64,000 nucleotides of DNA from NCBI GenBank assembly GCA_024280395.1, contig JAJRQG010000123.1:1-64000 (forward strand). The letters run 5' to 3'. The translations under genes were made by a program, and so were the position numbers. This DNA comes from Gammaproteobacteria bacterium. GTDB taxonomy: Bacteria > Pseudomonadota > Gammaproteobacteria > Xanthomonadales > Marinicellaceae. The notes beneath the pieces are model-generated. The model worked only from the letters and a program-made list of their open reading frames with translations, had not been told where the DNA came from and made no database searches. Of this stretch, positions 1 to 11,604 are shown one piece after another (position 1 is the first letter of the stretch; each line of letters begins with the position of its first letter).

Positions 1-43
1 GAAAATGGCGTGGTTGTCCATCCAGCTCTGTTATAATCATTGA

Positions 44-2335
44 ATGAAAAAAAACAAGATATCAGGACATGTGCGCAATCGGGTAAGGGAAAGTTTATTT
101 TTTTTGATTATTCCGGTTGCCGCCTATGTCTTGATCTCTTTGATGAGTTACCACCCTCAAGATTCTGGACCTTTTTCTGCTTCTGATACTGATGTTGTAC
201 GCAATTATGGTGGTACAAGCGGTGCATTTTTAGCAGATGTGTTGTTAAATCTTGTCGGATATTTAGCTTATCTTATTCCTTTGGGCCTTACTTTTGTGGG
301 GTGGAGGGTTTACCGAAACCATGACATTGATGAGGTCAGCTGGATAGATACAGGCATCAAAGCTGGTGGTTTTATTTCTGCTTTATTGTCAGGGTGTGCT
401 CTGGCCTATATGTATATCGATACCAATGGAGCCATATTTACTGGTGGCGGCATTGTTGGAGAAGTGGTGGGAAGTACACTTTTTTCTAGTTTAGGAATTA
501 TTGGTGCAACATTAATCTTAACAGCCATATTTTTGGCAGGTACAACACTGTTCACAGGTATGTCATGGATACAATTTGCCGATTTAGTGGGTAAATGGAC
601 ATTTCAATTTGTTGAATGGTTGAAGTTAAAAGTTGAACAATTTAAAGACTGGAAAGCCGGCAAGAAAGCCAAAATTGAACGCGAAGAAGTTCGAAAAATT
701 GATGCGGTTATTCAGGAAAACCGGGAGCCAATTATAGTCGAACCTGCATTTATTCCGCAACCTTCAGAAAGCAAACGTGTCATTAAAGAAAGGCAAGGTC
801 AGTTATTTGATACTTTGCCAGCCAGCAAATTCCCGCCATTAACCTTATTGGATGAACCTAGCAATCAAGTGATTGGTTATTCTAAAGACGAATTGGAAGT
901 TTTATCTCGTCAAGTAGAGCTAAAACTGGCGGATTTTAGAGTCAAAGTCAAGGTGGTTGGAGTCTATCCTGGACCAGTGGTTACACGCTTTGAATTAGAA
1001 CCAGCACCTGGAGTAAAAGTCAGCCAAATTATGAATTTGGCGAAAGATTTGGCGCGAGGATTGTCAGTTATCAGTGTTCGCATAGTCGATGTAATTCCGG
1101 GCAAACCCTATATTGGCGTAGAAATACCCAACAACAACCGAGAAATTGTTTATTTAAGCGAAGTATTGCGTTCGGTCGAGTTTGACAAGTCACGATCTCC
1201 ACTCACTTTGGGTCTGGGCAAAAGTATCGCAGGACGACCTGTTGTGGTTGATATTGCCAAAATGCCACATGTACTGGTTGCAGGAACAACCGGTTCAGGT
1301 AAGTCAGTTGCTGTGAATGCCATGATTGTCAGTTTGCTATATAAGGCAACACCAGATGAAGTCAAGATGATTATGGTGGATCCAAAAATGTTAGAGCTGT
1401 CCGTTTATGAAGGCATTCCACATTTATTGGCCCCTGTAGTTACCGACATGAAAGAAGCCTCCAATGCTTTGCGTTGGTGTGTTGCTGAAATGGAAAGACG
1501 CTATAAACTGATGGCTGCGGTGGGCGTTAGAAATTTAGCAGGTTATAACAAAGCGGTTAAAAAAGCCAAAGCCGACGGTGAACCATTGTCTGATCCACTA
1601 TTTAAACCAGATGCATTGATACCAGGGCAGAAGCCACCCGAATTAGAAACCATGCCATATATCGTTATTATTATTGATGAATTCGCAGATATGATGATGA
1701 TCGTGGGTAAAAAAGTCGAGCAATTAATTGCCCGCCTAGCACAAAAAGCCCGAGCAGCAGGTGTGCATTTAATTTTGGCTACACAGCGACCCTCAGTAGA
1801 TGTAATAACTGGTTTGATTAAGGCCAATATCCCAACACGTATTGCCTTCCAAGTTTCATCAAGAATTGATTCAAGAACTATTCTTGATCAAGGTGGAGCA
1901 GAACAATTATTGGGTCATGGTGATATGTTGTATCTTCCTCCAGGGAAAGCCATTCCTATAAGAATTCACGGGGCATTTGTTGATGACCATGAAGTACATG
2001 GCATCGTTAATTACTTAACCAAACATTATGAAGCCGATTATCAAAAAGGCATTTTAGATGAAGTTCAACTCACTGCAGATGGACAAGAACTCAGTGCTAC
2101 AGGAATGCCACAAGCACCAGAAAGCGATGTAGATGAGTTTTATGACAAGGCAGTATTTGTGGTTACAGAAAGCCGCAAAGCTTCGATTTCATACGTACAA
2201 AGACGATTGCGAGTTGGCTATAATCGAGCGGCAACAATCGTTGAACAATTAGAAGAAAACGGCGTGGTCAGCGCACCGGCCCATAATGGTGCAAGAGAAG
2301 TTTTGGCTCCGGCTCCTGTTTCTATGGATGATTAG
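44..2335 (+). CDS. ftsK: DNA translocase FtsK
   Basis: 763 aa ORF; N-terminal TM segments, Walker [15 protein letters not shown], Walker [14 protein letters not shown]-terminal gamma winged-helix ([22 protein letters not shown]); followed (after an insert) by lolA-rarA. Confidence 0.97.
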   Translation: MKKNKISGHVRNRVRESLFFLIIPVAAYVLISLMSYHPQDSGPFSASDTDVVRNYGGTSGAFLADVLLNLVGYLAYLIPLGLTFVGWRVYRNHDIDEVSWIDTGIKAGGFISALLSGCALAYMYIDTNGAIFTGGGIVGEVVGSTLFSSLGIIGATLILTAIFLAGTTLFTGMSWIQFADLVGKWTFQFVEWLKLKVEQFKDWKAGKKAKIEREEVRKIDAVIQENREPIIVEPAFIPQPSESKRVIKERQGQLFDTLPASKFPPLTLLDEPSNQVIGYSKDELEVLSRQVELKLADFRVKVKVVGVYPGPVVTRFELEPAPGVKVSQIMNLAKDLARGLSVISVRIVDVIPGKPYIGVEIPNNNREIVYLSEVLRSVEFDKSRSPLTLGLGKSIAGRPVVVDIAKMPHVLVAGTTGSGKSVAVNAMIVSLLYKATPDEVKMIMVDPKMLELSVYEGIPHLLAPVVTDMKEASNALRWCVAEMERRYKLMAAVGVRNLAGYNKAVKKAKADGEPLSDPLFKPDALIPGQKPPELETMPYIVIIIDEFADMMMIVGKKVEQLIARLAQKARAAGVHLILATQRPSVDVITGLIKANIPTRIAFQVSSRIDSRTILDQGGAEQLLGHGDMLYLPPGKAIPIRIHGAFVDDHEVHGIVNYLTKHYEADYQKGILDEVQLTADGQELSATGMPQAPESDVDEFYDKAVFVVTESRKASISYVQRRLRVGYNRAATIVEQLEENGVVSAPAHNGAREVLAPAPVSMDD

Positions 2336-2390
2336 GTTGTTTTTCTCGCACTGAATGTATTAAAGAAAGATCAAGATCAAAAACCTATAT

Positions 2391-2418
2391 CGCACGGAGG
2401 CACGGCGAACACGGCGAA
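2391..2418 (+). repeat. Degenerate cacggaggcacggcgaacacggcg intergenic repeat (left of helicase)
   Basis: cgcacggaggcacggcgaacacggcgaa; resembles the reverse complement of 5515-5540. Confidence 0.5.
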
Positions 2419-2769
2419 AATTAAGATCAAAAGCATTGTTTCTAGCAGAGATAGAGTATACAGTGAAAAAATTAAAAATATTTTCACAGGTATACAGAGA
2501 GCATTAATTTCAAGATGTGAATGTTAATCTCTTTGTATGTTATACTTAAACAATATACATGGCTTTCACATTGCTCGTGTTTCTTGCATATTATTAGCTT
2601 GTGCCAATTATGTTGAATTTTGGTTTGAGGAAAATAAAGCAAAGCTTTTTTGTTTCCCATTATTTTTATTTGGAATTTTTTTTGGGAAAATCTGTAGCAG
2701 TTTTAAAAAACATCGTCATGATAATATATTTATTTTGAGAAAATTGGCTAAACAATAAAACGATTTCGC

Positions 2770-5358
2770 ATGGATAATATTGAAAAATTAAAAGAAAAGC
2801 TTAATGAGCAACAACTAGAAGCTGTTACCAGTACAGAAGGATATATTAGGGTTGTTGCTGGAGCAGGGTCAGGTAAAACAAGAGCATTAACATCTAGGTA
2901 TATTTACCTAGTTGAAGCTTTAGGGATAAATACTTCTAATATACTCTGTGTTACTTTTACAAACAAGGCTGCACAAGAGATGCGAACAAGAGTCAAAAAA
3001 ATACTAGGTGCCCAGTCTGATTTAAGTTACATTACTACCTATCACGGTTTTTGTGTCCGAGTATTAAGAGAGGATATAAATAAAATACAATACCCGAAAA
3101 AATTCATAATAATAGATGTCGATGATCAAAAAACAATTCTTAGATCTATTTTTAATGAGTTTGGATTGACTTCGAAAGATTATACTTTCAAAAACGTGTT
3201 AGGATATATTGGAGAGAGAAAAATATCTGGAGATTACCTGAAATATATTCTTGAATTTAAAAAGCATGAAGGAAATGATGGGCTTGAAAGGATATTTATG
3301 AGATATTTGGAAAAGCAACAGAGAAATTTTGCTTTAGACTTTGAGGACTTAATAAACTTTACAATTTATATTTTTAATAAATACCCAGATACTTTGGAAA
3401 AATGGCAAAAGAGATTACAGTATATTCAAGTCGATGAAACCCAAGACAGTTCAGGAAAGCAGTTTGGACTGGTTGAAAGTTTGGCTTTGTTCCATAAAAA
3501 TCTTTTTGTTGTAGGTGACCCTGATCAAACTATTTATGAATGGAGGGGAGCGAAACCTGAATTATTAGTTGATTTTGATAAAAAATATACAGATTCAAGA
3601 ACCATCATTATGAATCAAAATTATCGTTCAACCCCTAATATCTTAAATCTTGGTAATCATATAATCAGGAATAATAAATTAAGAGTTGATAAGGATATGT
3701 TTACGAATAATTGTAAAGGAGTTGAAGTCGTTCATTTTCATGGTAAAAATGAAGATAAAGAAGGCCTATGGATTGCAAGTGAAATTAAAAGACTAGTTGA
3801 AGATGAAAATTGTGTTTATTCAGATTTTGCAATACTTTATCGTGCGCACTATATTTCTAGATATATAGAGCAATCTTTTATAAGACAGGAAATTCCTTAC
3901 TCAATATTTGGAGGGATTAAGTTTTTTGAACGCAAAGAGATAAAAGATGTTTTAGCCTATTTAAGATTGGTTGAAACTGGAGATGATATTTCATTCCTTC
4001 GTATCGTAAACACACCGAGTAGAAAACTAGGGAAAAAGTTTATTAGCAATGTGGCTGAAATAGCAGAGAGAAACAATGTTTCTTTATTTGTAGCTCTAAA
4101 AAGCAATATTACAGATAAAAATTTAAATAAGAAAGGGGCCATAGATTTTTTAAACTTGGTAAATAGGTTTAAAAAGAGAAAAGATATCTTAAATATTTCG
4201 GATTTAGTTAAAGAGATAATGGATGAAAGTGGCTTGTCTGAATATTTCAGAATAGATGGAGACAATGAAAGGTTAGATAATATCAAAGAACTTCAAGATT
4301 CAATAATAATGCTAGAATCACAAGATGAAGAGCGACTTTTGTTAAGTGAATTTTTGCAAGAAATTGCTCTTTACACAGATATGGACATCGAAGATGAGGA
4401 AAATGATAAAGTCAAACTTATGACTATACACATATCTAAAGGATTAGAGTTTCCATATGTCTTTTTGTGTGGTTTTACAGAAGGAGTTTTACCAAGTGCT
4501 ATGTCTCTAAAATTTGGTGGCCCAACGGCATTAGAAGAAGAAAGAAGATTGACTTATGTTGCTATAACAAGAGCAGAAAAGGCTTTTTATATGACTGAGT
4601 CAGAAGGGTTTAGTTATGGTTCCGGTTTTAGTAAGTATCCTTCTCGTTTTCTTTTTGAAATTAGTGAAAGTTTTTATGTTCGTCAAGGAGTTTTAAGCCA
4701 AGAAGTTATTGATGAAGCCAAACAAAGTATAAAAAACAATTCATCTGATTCAGTAATTAAAAGTCAATTTAAAGAGGGGGATTTGGTAAAGCATGATGTT
4801 TTTGGCAAAGGTGAAATACTTAAAATAAATAAGAATCAAACTTATGAAATTAAATTTATAGAATCCAAGATTAGTAGAGTAATAAATTTTGAGTTTAAAG
4901 GTTTGAAATTAATTAGTAAACCCTTTGTAATTAAAGGTATGAATAGTAAAAAACACATTCATAATACAATTAAAAGCGAGTTCAGGCCTGGAGATTTTGT
5001 AAGACATGATATTTTTGGTAAAGGCTGTATAATTGAATCAGATGACATATTTTATCATATCAAATTTAAAAAATTAAAAGACATTAAAGTAATGGCAATT
5101 GAGTTTACAATTTTAAAAAAAGAGAATAAATTACCTAAAAAAACAGATAAAGACAATAAGGAGATAAAACCAGTTACAAAGAAAATAAATAAAACCATAA
5201 ATACAGAAAGTAAAACAAATCTTAACGAATTAGTTATAAATAAAATATCAAATCCGCACCATAATGAAACTAAAGAAGTAGAATTAAGCAAATCATCAAT
5301 AATAAACGAACCTGTAAAAGAAAGTGTGTGGTCCAAGATTAAGAAGTTTTTGTTTTAG
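2770..5358 (+). CDS. UvrD/PcrA-like superfamily 1 DNA helicase with two C-terminal Tudor-like repeats
   Basis: 862 aa; Walker A GAGSGKTRALTSRY, VDETQD, GDPDQTIYEWRGA, MTIHISKGLEFPYVFLCG, RRLTYVAITRAEK; C-terminal GDLVKHDVFGKGEI and GDFVRHDIFGKGCI repeats. Confidence 0.93.
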   Translation: MDNIEKLKEKLNEQQLEAVTSTEGYIRVVAGAGSGKTRALTSRYIYLVEALGINTSNILCVTFTNKAAQEMRTRVKKILGAQSDLSYITTYHGFCVRVLREDINKIQYPKKFIIIDVDDQKTILRSIFNEFGLTSKDYTFKNVLGYIGERKISGDYLKYILEFKKHEGNDGLERIFMRYLEKQQRNFALDFEDLINFTIYIFNKYPDTLEKWQKRLQYIQVDETQDSSGKQFGLVESLALFHKNLFVVGDPDQTIYEWRGAKPELLVDFDKKYTDSRTIIMNQNYRSTPNILNLGNHIIRNNKLRVDKDMFTNNCKGVEVVHFHGKNEDKEGLWIASEIKRLVEDENCVYSDFAILYRAHYISRYIEQSFIRQEIPYSIFGGIKFFERKEIKDVLAYLRLVETGDDISFLRIVNTPSRKLGKKFISNVAEIAERNNVSLFVALKSNITDKNLNKKGAIDFLNLVNRFKKRKDILNISDLVKEIMDESGLSEYFRIDGDNERLDNIKELQDSIIMLESQDEERLLLSEFLQEIALYTDMDIEDEENDKVKLMTIHISKGLEFPYVFLCGFTEGVLPSAMSLKFGGPTALEEERRLTYVAITRAEKAFYMTESEGFSYGSGFSKYPSRFLFEISESFYVRQGVLSQEVIDEAKQSIKNNSSDSVIKSQFKEGDLVKHDVFGKGEILKINKNQTYEIKFIESKISRVINFEFKGLKLISKPFVIKGMNSKKHIHNTIKSEFRPGDFVRHDIFGKGCIIESDDIFYHIKFKKLKDIKVMAIEFTILKKENKLPKKTDKDNKEIKPVTKKINKTINTESKTNLNELVINKISNPHHNETKEVELSKSSIINEPVKESVWSKIKKFLF

Positions 5359-5514
5359 TATGTTTTGATGATATAAAAAACACTGTCATTTGTATATCTT
5401 TCAAGGGTTATGATACAGACCAATCTTTTTACTCTAAAGAGAGATAAAGTACTTTGACGATTTATTTTAATCTGTTCCGCCTATGGAAAATAACTTTAAA
5501 TTTTATCTTTTCAT

Positions 5515-5540
5515 AGCGTTCTCTGCGCCTCTGTGAGAAA
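5515..5540 (-). repeat. Degenerate cacagaggcgcagagaacg repeat in inverted orientation (right of helicase)
   Basis: agcgttctctgcgcctctgtgagaaa; reverse complement aligns with 2391-2418. Confidence 0.5.
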
Positions 5541-5616
5541 TAAATCTTTTGATTTTTCTTGAACATACGGTATTAATAAGTGTCTCTGTTATAATGTTCA
5601 AAAATTTATAAAACCT

Positions 5617-6261
5617 ATGAAAATTAAAATATTAATCTTATCCACGATACTTCTTTTCCCACCATTTTTATTGGCAATTGATGTCAATCAATTACTGAAC
5701 AATGTCCGGAAAGATTTGATCTCTCTGTCTGCCGATTTCAAACAATACGAGGTGGATCCGAGTCAGCGCGTGTCGGAAGTATCTACTGGTAAGATGTGGC
5801 TCAATGCACCGAATCAATTTAAGTGGGAATATTTCGAACCTGCTCCGCAACTGATTGTAGCCAATGGACAAAAGGTCTGGATTTTTGATGAAGATTTGGA
5901 TCAAGTCACGATTAAACAACAAGACAGTACAAAAAACCCCATCTATGTTTTATTAAATAAGGAATTGACAGAAACCAATTATACAGTTGAAAATTGGGAG
6001 GAAGATAACAATCAAGATAATAAACAAGCTGGCATAGATTGGATTAGCCTAACCCCCAAAGTAGCGGGTGATGAAATCAAACAGGTGTGGTTAGGAATTG
6101 TTGGTAATGAGCTTAAAGTTCTTAAATTAAAAAATCAATTGGACAATATTGTTGTTTTTGAATTTAGCAACAGTGTTAAAAACCCAGAGTTGTCAGAAGA
6201 TTTTTTCACTTTCGATCCTCCAGAAGGGATAGACATTATTCGCGATGCGATGGGTTTATAA
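5617..6261 (+). CDS. lolA: Outer-membrane lipoprotein carrier protein LolA
   Basis: Signal peptide, LolA-type sequence (LSADFKQYE, GKMWLNAPNQFKWEY), position between ftsK and rarA. Confidence 0.95.
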   Translation: MKIKILILSTILLFPPFLLAIDVNQLLNNVRKDLISLSADFKQYEVDPSQRVSEVSTGKMWLNAPNQFKWEYFEPAPQLIVANGQKVWIFDEDLDQVTIKQQDSTKNPIYVLLNKELTETNYTVENWEEDNNQDNKQAGIDWISLTPKVAGDEIKQVWLGIVGNELKVLKLKNQLDNIVVFEFSNSVKNPELSEDFFTFDPPEGIDIIRDAMGL

Positions 6262-7515
6262 TTGCAACCTTTGGCCGATAAACTCCGTCCTAAATTTTTA
6301 GATGATGTTGTAGGACAGCAACATTTAACGGACAATAATCGACCCTTTGCCAAAGTCATTGAGAATAACCATCTGCACTCAATGATTCTGTGGGGTCCGC
6401 CAGGCACCGGAAAAACAACCTTAGCCAGAATCTTGTGTGAACAGTCCAAGGTGCGACAAATCAATTTATCTGCGATTCTTTCGGGCGTCGCGGATATTCG
6501 CAAAGCAGTCAAACAAGCAGAAGAAAATCGCGACATGGGAATGACCACAGTTTTGTTTGTAGATGAAATCCACCGTTTTAATAAATCTCAACAAGATGCA
6601 TTCCTACCACACATGGAAACAGGATTGATTACCTTGATTGGTGCCACCACAGAAAATCCATCTTTTGCTTTAAATAATGCGCTTTTGTCGCGCTCAAGGG
6701 TGTATATTTTAAAAAGCATCAAAGCAGATGATTTGCGAAAATTATTGGAAAAAGGGATTCAAGAAACAGAATTACAGTTGACCACAGAGCAGCAAAATCA
6801 ATTGATTCAAGCAGCTGACGGCGATGCCAGAAGATTATTGACCCAGCTTGAAATATTATCAGATTATTCGGTTGATGGTGTAGTCAAAGATGAAGACGTG
6901 TCATTGATAATCTCAGGACAAGCCACGCGTTTTGATAACAAAGGAGATGTATTTTACGAACAAATTTCAGCCTTGCACAAATGTGTGCGCTCATCCAATC
7001 CCGACGCCGCTTTGTATTGGATGAACCGCATGTTATCGGCGGGTTGTGATGCCCAATACATAGCTCGCAGATTGTTGCGTATGGCCAGTGAAGAAGTAGG
7101 CAATGCTGACCCTAGGGCTTTGACTTTGTGTTTGGATGCTTGGGAAACATGGCGGAGACTTGGTTCACCAGAAGGTGACCTTGCTTTAGCACAAGCGGCA
7201 GTGTATGTGGCCAGTTGTCCAAAAAGCAATGCAGTTTATTCTGCCCATAATGAGTCATTGGCTGATGCGAAAAACTTAGGTTCTCTTGATGTTCCTATGC
7301 ATCTACGCAATGCTCCAACTGGCTTAATGAAAGAACAAGGCTTTGGCGATGGTTATCAATATGATCATGACAGTGACGATTCTGTCGCCTATACACAAAA
7401 AGGATTTCCTGATAAGATGGGTGAAAAAGTCTATTATCAACCCAAGCAAGCAGGTTTGGAAATTAAGATAGCCAAGAAATTAAACATGATAAGAACAAAA
7501 CGCAATGCTAAATAA
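6262..7515 (+). CDS. rarA: Replication-associated recombination protein A (RarA/MgsA AAA ATPase)
   Basis: [59 protein letters not shown] start directly after lolA stop. Confidence 0.95.
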   Translation: MQPLADKLRPKFLDDVVGQQHLTDNNRPFAKVIENNHLHSMILWGPPGTGKTTLARILCEQSKVRQINLSAILSGVADIRKAVKQAEENRDMGMTTVLFVDEIHRFNKSQQDAFLPHMETGLITLIGATTENPSFALNNALLSRSRVYILKSIKADDLRKLLEKGIQETELQLTTEQQNQLIQAADGDARRLLTQLEILSDYSVDGVVKDEDVSLIISGQATRFDNKGDVFYEQISALHKCVRSSNPDAALYWMNRMLSAGCDAQYIARRLLRMASEEVGNADPRALTLCLDAWETWRRLGSPEGDLALAQAAVYVASCPKSNAVYSAHNESLADAKNLGSLDVPMHLRNAPTGLMKEQGFGDGYQYDHDSDDSVAYTQKGFPDKMGEKVYYQPKQAGLEIKIAKKLNMIRTKRNAK

Positions 7516-7876
7516 CATTCTAGCCGTAGCAGCAGGCGGTGCGCTGGGTGCCGTTATTCGATTTTTAAATAACCGTTTAATGGTTAAGTTTTTTACCGTC
7601 AATCTGTACTGGGCTACTTTGATGGTTAATGTCTTGGGCTGTTTTTTGATGGGCATTGCCTATGTTTTGTTGTTGAATAAATACCACACCAATGAACCGT
7701 TTATTTTATTCATCACTGTGGGGTTTCTAGGCGCGCTTACCACTTGGTCAACCTTTTCAATGGAAACAGTTATCTTGATTAATTCGGGTGAGTTTATGAA
7801 GGGTTTTGTCTACTTGATTTCAACATTTATACTGTGTTTTTTGGCTTTTTATTTAGGAATGAGAATAAGCAACTAA
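7505..7876 (+). CDS. crcB: Fluoride efflux transporter CrcB
   Basis: 123 aa, GGALGAVIRFLNNR, VNVLGCFLMG, GFLGALTTWSTFSME; overlaps rarA 3' end. Confidence 0.95.
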   Translation: MLNNILAVAAGGALGAVIRFLNNRLMVKFFTVNLYWATLMVNVLGCFLMGIAYVLLLNKYHTNEPFILFITVGFLGALTTWSTFSMETVILINSGEFMKGFVYLISTFILCFLAFYLGMRISN

Positions 7877-7906
7877 TTGAAAATTAACAATGGAAAATTG
7901 AAAACT

Positions 7907-8812
7907 ATGAAAAAAACAATAACCTTAATCATTACTTTATTCAGTACCACAGTTTTTTCAGAAGATGCAAAAGAAGAATCAACTGGACTTCCTGGCACTG
8001 AAATTGTTTTGGCCAATATTACAGTCAAGAAAGGTCAGGTGAATTTAAGCAATGCACAAAATATTACGTCAAGAACAGGATATGATTCACAACCAGTATT
8101 TATGGACAAAGGCAAGTCTTTGTATTTTACCCGATATATCAACAAACAAACCGATATTTACCGCATGGATTTAAAAACCCGTGAAGCAAAACCGTATATG
8201 CAAACCCCTGAAAGCGAGTATTCAGCAACACCTATTGCAGGCAGGCAAGGCATCAGTGTTGTGCAGGTTTCGTTGGACAAAAAGCCAGATGGAACCGATA
8301 TTCAGAGCGTTGTTTGGTTGCACAAAAACAAAAGAGGCAATCAAAGTGGGCTGATGAGTGATATTGATAATGTGGGCTATCACAATTGGACAGGCAAGAA
8401 CAAACTATGGATGTTTGTCATCAATGGTGATATTGGCAATTTGTTTTATCAAACCATAGGTAAAAAACCCAAGCAAATGGCCAGCAATATTGGGCGTGCT
8501 ATTAAAACTGATACAAAGTATAAAAACCTCTATTTTGTTGACAAAAGTCAAGATGATTGGTGGATTAAGAAAATTGACACCAAAAAATTTAAACAATCAA
8601 AAATAATAGCTCTACCCAAAGGTGTGGAAGATTTTGCGCGTGATAGCAAGGGCAATTATTGGTGTGGAAAAGGCAATACCCTGTATTTTAGTGATAAAGG
8701 AAAAAACTGGATGATGGTCAAAGAGTTTAGCATTCCCGGGTTGGCTAATATTACCCGGATTGATGTCAATCCCAAGCTGACACAAATTGCCATAACTTTT
8801 GATGAAATATGA
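7907..8812 (+). CDS. Secreted TolB-like beta-propeller protein
   Basis: Signal peptide MKKTITLIITLFSTTVFS; WD40-like PQPVF/YFTRY and ATPI motifs. The ORF track starts at TTG 7877; ATG 7907 is more likely. Confidence 0.6.
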   Translation: MKKTITLIITLFSTTVFSEDAKEESTGLPGTEIVLANITVKKGQVNLSNAQNITSRTGYDSQPVFMDKGKSLYFTRYINKQTDIYRMDLKTREAKPYMQTPESEYSATPIAGRQGISVVQVSLDKKPDGTDIQSVVWLHKNKRGNQSGLMSDIDNVGYHNWTGKNKLWMFVINGDIGNLFYQTIGKKPKQMASNIGRAIKTDTKYKNLYFVDKSQDDWWIKKIDTKKFKQSKIIALPKGVEDFARDSKGNYWCGKGNTLYFSDKGKNWMMVKEFSIPGLANITRIDVNPKLTQIAITFDEI

Positions 8813-8917
8813 TATACACTTGTTAATCATTGATTTCAATAGATTATAAAAAATATTGGTTATTTTCAATTGCATATACGAAGATAAAAAGTATTGTATT
8901 AAAAAGGGGTTTTACAT

Positions 8918-11479
8918 ATGAATTGGAAGTTGGGTTGTTTGTTTTTTTTGGTTGTGGGATTCTTGTCTCAAGCACAACCGGTTGAACCTGCAAAGCAATC
9001 AGAGAAAACTTACATCATTGGCCTTTCAGATAACCCGCCTATTTCTTTTATCAATCAAAGTAACCAAGCAGATGGTTTAATTGTAGATCTATTGAATAAC
9101 ATAGCCAAGAATGAAAACTTTAAAATCAAATGGCTTTCTGATGAATGGGATGTTCTATTAACCAAAATTAAAGATGGCAAAATAGACATGCTCACTTCTG
9201 TTGGGTTTTCGGAAAAAAGAACCGAGTTTATGGATTATTCAAAAGAAGGGTTTATTAATAGCTGGTCAAGTATTTATTTGCCTCAAAACTCTGCAATTGA
9301 TAATTTCTTAGATCTAGACAATAAAACAATCGCGCTTTTAACGGGCGATATCAATGGCATTAATTTAATCAACAGATGTGCTAAATTTCAAATTAATTGT
9401 AAATTTATCTATGTAAATACTTACACCAAACTTTTTGAAACAATTGCAAATAACCAAGCAGATGCTGTTGTATCTAATAATATTGCAGGTATATGGTATG
9501 CTAACCGGTATCAAATCATCAACAGTTCTATTATTTTTGATCCATCTTTGACATTTGTTAGTATCCCGCAGGACAATGATCCTTATCTTTTAAACCTTTA
9601 CGATAAATATATGCGAGAGTGGAAGAAAAATCCAGAATCGTTTTATTATAATGTTAAATCTAAATGGTTAACTTCAAGAGCAAGACAAAGCGTTTCTAGT
9701 TCAATGCTGTACACTATTTTGGGGTTATCTGTTTTTGCTTTATTGGCCCTGTTTACGGCGATGATTTTTAAATATGAGATAAAAAGAAGGACTAAAGAGC
9801 TTTCTATTAGAAATGAACAATTTAGTCAAATCATTAACTTGGTTCCTCATGTTATTTATGTGGCTGAAGAAAATGGCAATATTTTGCTGGCTAACACAAA
9901 AGCCAGTCAATATTTTGGGATGACCTCTGAGGAAATTGATCGCTGTAAAATTGATAACTTAAAAACAAACAATTCCAGAGGTATTAGCTTTCTTAATGAC
10001 AATAACTTAAGCAAAGGCATAAAAGAAACGCAATTAACAGAATTAGAGACAAGTGACTATTTAGAAAACAAATATACATTGTTGCTGTCAAAAATGCCCT
10101 TTAAAATTGCTAAAGATAACCCCGCTGCCAGTGTAACAGTTGCTGTAGATATTACTGATATAAAGAAGTATGAACAGCGAATTATGCAGATGGCACATTA
10201 TGATGCGCTTACAGAATTGCCCAACAAACTACTGTTTGCCAATCGCATTAAACAATCAATTAATCAGCACATTAAATCAAAGTTGTTTGGTGCTGTACTC
10301 TCTATTGATTTGGACTCTTTCAAGGATATCAATGATTCTCAAGGCCATGAGATAGGCGACTTATTACTGAAAGCAGTGGCCAGAAGATTTGAGCAAAATA
10401 TTAAGAAAAAACATGTTCTATCTCATTTTGGTGGAGATGAATTTGTTGTTGACTTACCTGAATTAGACATAGATTCAAACATTGCTCAGGGTTTGGCTGT
10501 TGAGTTTGCAGAATTCATTTTAAATGAAATAGCATTGCCTTATGAAATGCAAGAAAGGGTTTTTCAGATTACCGCCAGCATGGGAATTGTTATTTATCCA
10601 CGTGATGCAGAGTCGGTAAATGTATTGATGCAAAGATCAGATACTGCAATGAATAAAGCGAAACAACAAGGAAGAAATACTTGGTGTTTGTTTGATAAGA
10701 AATTGGAATTATCTGTTATTAAAAACCACAGGTTAGAAACAGAATTAAGACAAGCGGTCAGTCAATCCCAATTTGAAATTGTTTATCAGCCTATTCACGC
10801 CAATGGCAACAGAATTGTGGGCGCAGAAGCTTTATTGAGATGGAATCATCCAACAAAAGGCATTATTTACCCTGGTGAATTTATTGACGCTGCAGAAAAG
10901 ATTCAACTCATGGTAAAAATAGGTTTCTGGGTAATTGAGCAAGCCTGTATAATTATTAGACAAAATATTGATCAAGGCAATCCAGATTATTTTATAGCGG
11001 TAAACGTATCTGTTCAACAAATCAAAGACGTCAATTTTTATGACAGTATCGTTGAATATATTCAACAGTATAATATTCCAGCAAATCATTTAGAATTAGA
11101 GATTACAGAATCAGTTTTGATGGAAGATGTTGAATTGTCGATTCAACTTTTTAACAAGCTAAAATTGTTGGGTATCAGGATTTCGATAGATGATTTTGGG
11201 ACAGGTTACTCTTCATTTAGTTACTTAGTTAGACTACCTATAGATAAAATTAAGATTGATCAATCTTTTGTCAAAAATTTACCTCAAAACAAGAACAGTG
11301 CAACAATTGTCAGGACAATCATAATGATGGCAAAAGAGTTGGAAGTGGGAATATTGGCTGAAGGCATAGAAACCAAAGAACAACATGAGTTCTTGATAGC
11401 AGAGGGTTGTGATTTTCTCCAAGGATTCTACCTGAATAAACCCATGCAATACAATAAAATTTTAAAGCTAAAAACATAA
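8918..11479 (+). CDS. Membrane GGDEF/EAL c-di-GMP protein with periplasmic SBP_bac_3 sensor and PAS domain
   Basis: Periplasmic-binding domain (VDLLNNIAKNENFKIKWLSDEWDVLLTKIKDGKIDMLTS), TM, PAS, HFGGDEFVV, GAEALLRWNHP, LEITESVL, IDDFGTGYSSFSYL. Confidence 0.93.
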   Translation: MNWKLGCLFFLVVGFLSQAQPVEPAKQSEKTYIIGLSDNPPISFINQSNQADGLIVDLLNNIAKNENFKIKWLSDEWDVLLTKIKDGKIDMLTSVGFSEKRTEFMDYSKEGFINSWSSIYLPQNSAIDNFLDLDNKTIALLTGDINGINLINRCAKFQINCKFIYVNTYTKLFETIANNQADAVVSNNIAGIWYANRYQIINSSIIFDPSLTFVSIPQDNDPYLLNLYDKYMREWKKNPESFYYNVKSKWLTSRARQSVSSSMLYTILGLSVFALLALFTAMIFKYEIKRRTKELSIRNEQFSQIINLVPHVIYVAEENGNILLANTKASQYFGMTSEEIDRCKIDNLKTNNSRGISFLNDNNLSKGIKETQLTELETSDYLENKYTLLLSKMPFKIAKDNPAASVTVAVDITDIKKYEQRIMQMAHYDALTELPNKLLFANRIKQSINQHIKSKLFGAVLSIDLDSFKDINDSQGHEIGDLLLKAVARRFEQNIKKKHVLSHFGGDEFVVDLPELDIDSNIAQGLAVEFAEFILNEIALPYEMQERVFQITASMGIVIYPRDAESVNVLMQRSDTAMNKAKQQGRNTWCLFDKKLELSVIKNHRLETELRQAVSQSQFEIVYQPIHANGNRIVGAEALLRWNHPTKGIIYPGEFIDAAEKIQLMVKIGFWVIEQACIIIRQNIDQGNPDYFIAVNVSVQQIKDVNFYDSIVEYIQQYNIPANHLELEITESVLMEDVELSIQLFNKLKLLGIRISIDDFGTGYSSFSYLVRLPIDKIKIDQSFVKNLPQNKNSATIVRTIIMMAKELEVGILAEGIETKEQHEFLIAEGCDFLQGFYLNKPMQYNKILKLKT

Positions 11480-11527
11480 ATTCTTTAGTGCAGACAATCA
11501 TAATCATGTAAAATCACTGTCTACTTA

Positions 11528-11604
11528 GCGCTTGTAGCTCAGTTGGATAGAGCAGCCGCCTCCTAAGCGGCAGGCCGGACGTTCGAATCGTCTCAAGCGC
11601 GCCA
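11528..11604 (+). tRNA. tRNA-Arg (anticodon CCT), CCA encoded
   Basis: gcgcttg...caagcgc acceptor stem, gccgc-ctcctaa-gcggc anticodon arm, gttcgaatc T loop, gcca 3' end. Confidence 0.95.

Noticed and set aside
2537-2758. 73-aa ORF between ftsK and helicase
   Set aside because: No convincing RBS, no recognisable family, AT-rich spacer; likely chance ORF
7505-7560. Fluoride riboswitch upstream of crcB
   Set aside because: crcB start overlaps rarA and no riboswitch-like leader is visible
7877-7906. TTG start at 7877 for the TolB-like protein (attgaaaattaacaatggaaaattgaaaa)
   Set aside because: The stretch looks like a common AT-rich intergenic phrase; ATG 7907 starts directly at the signal peptide
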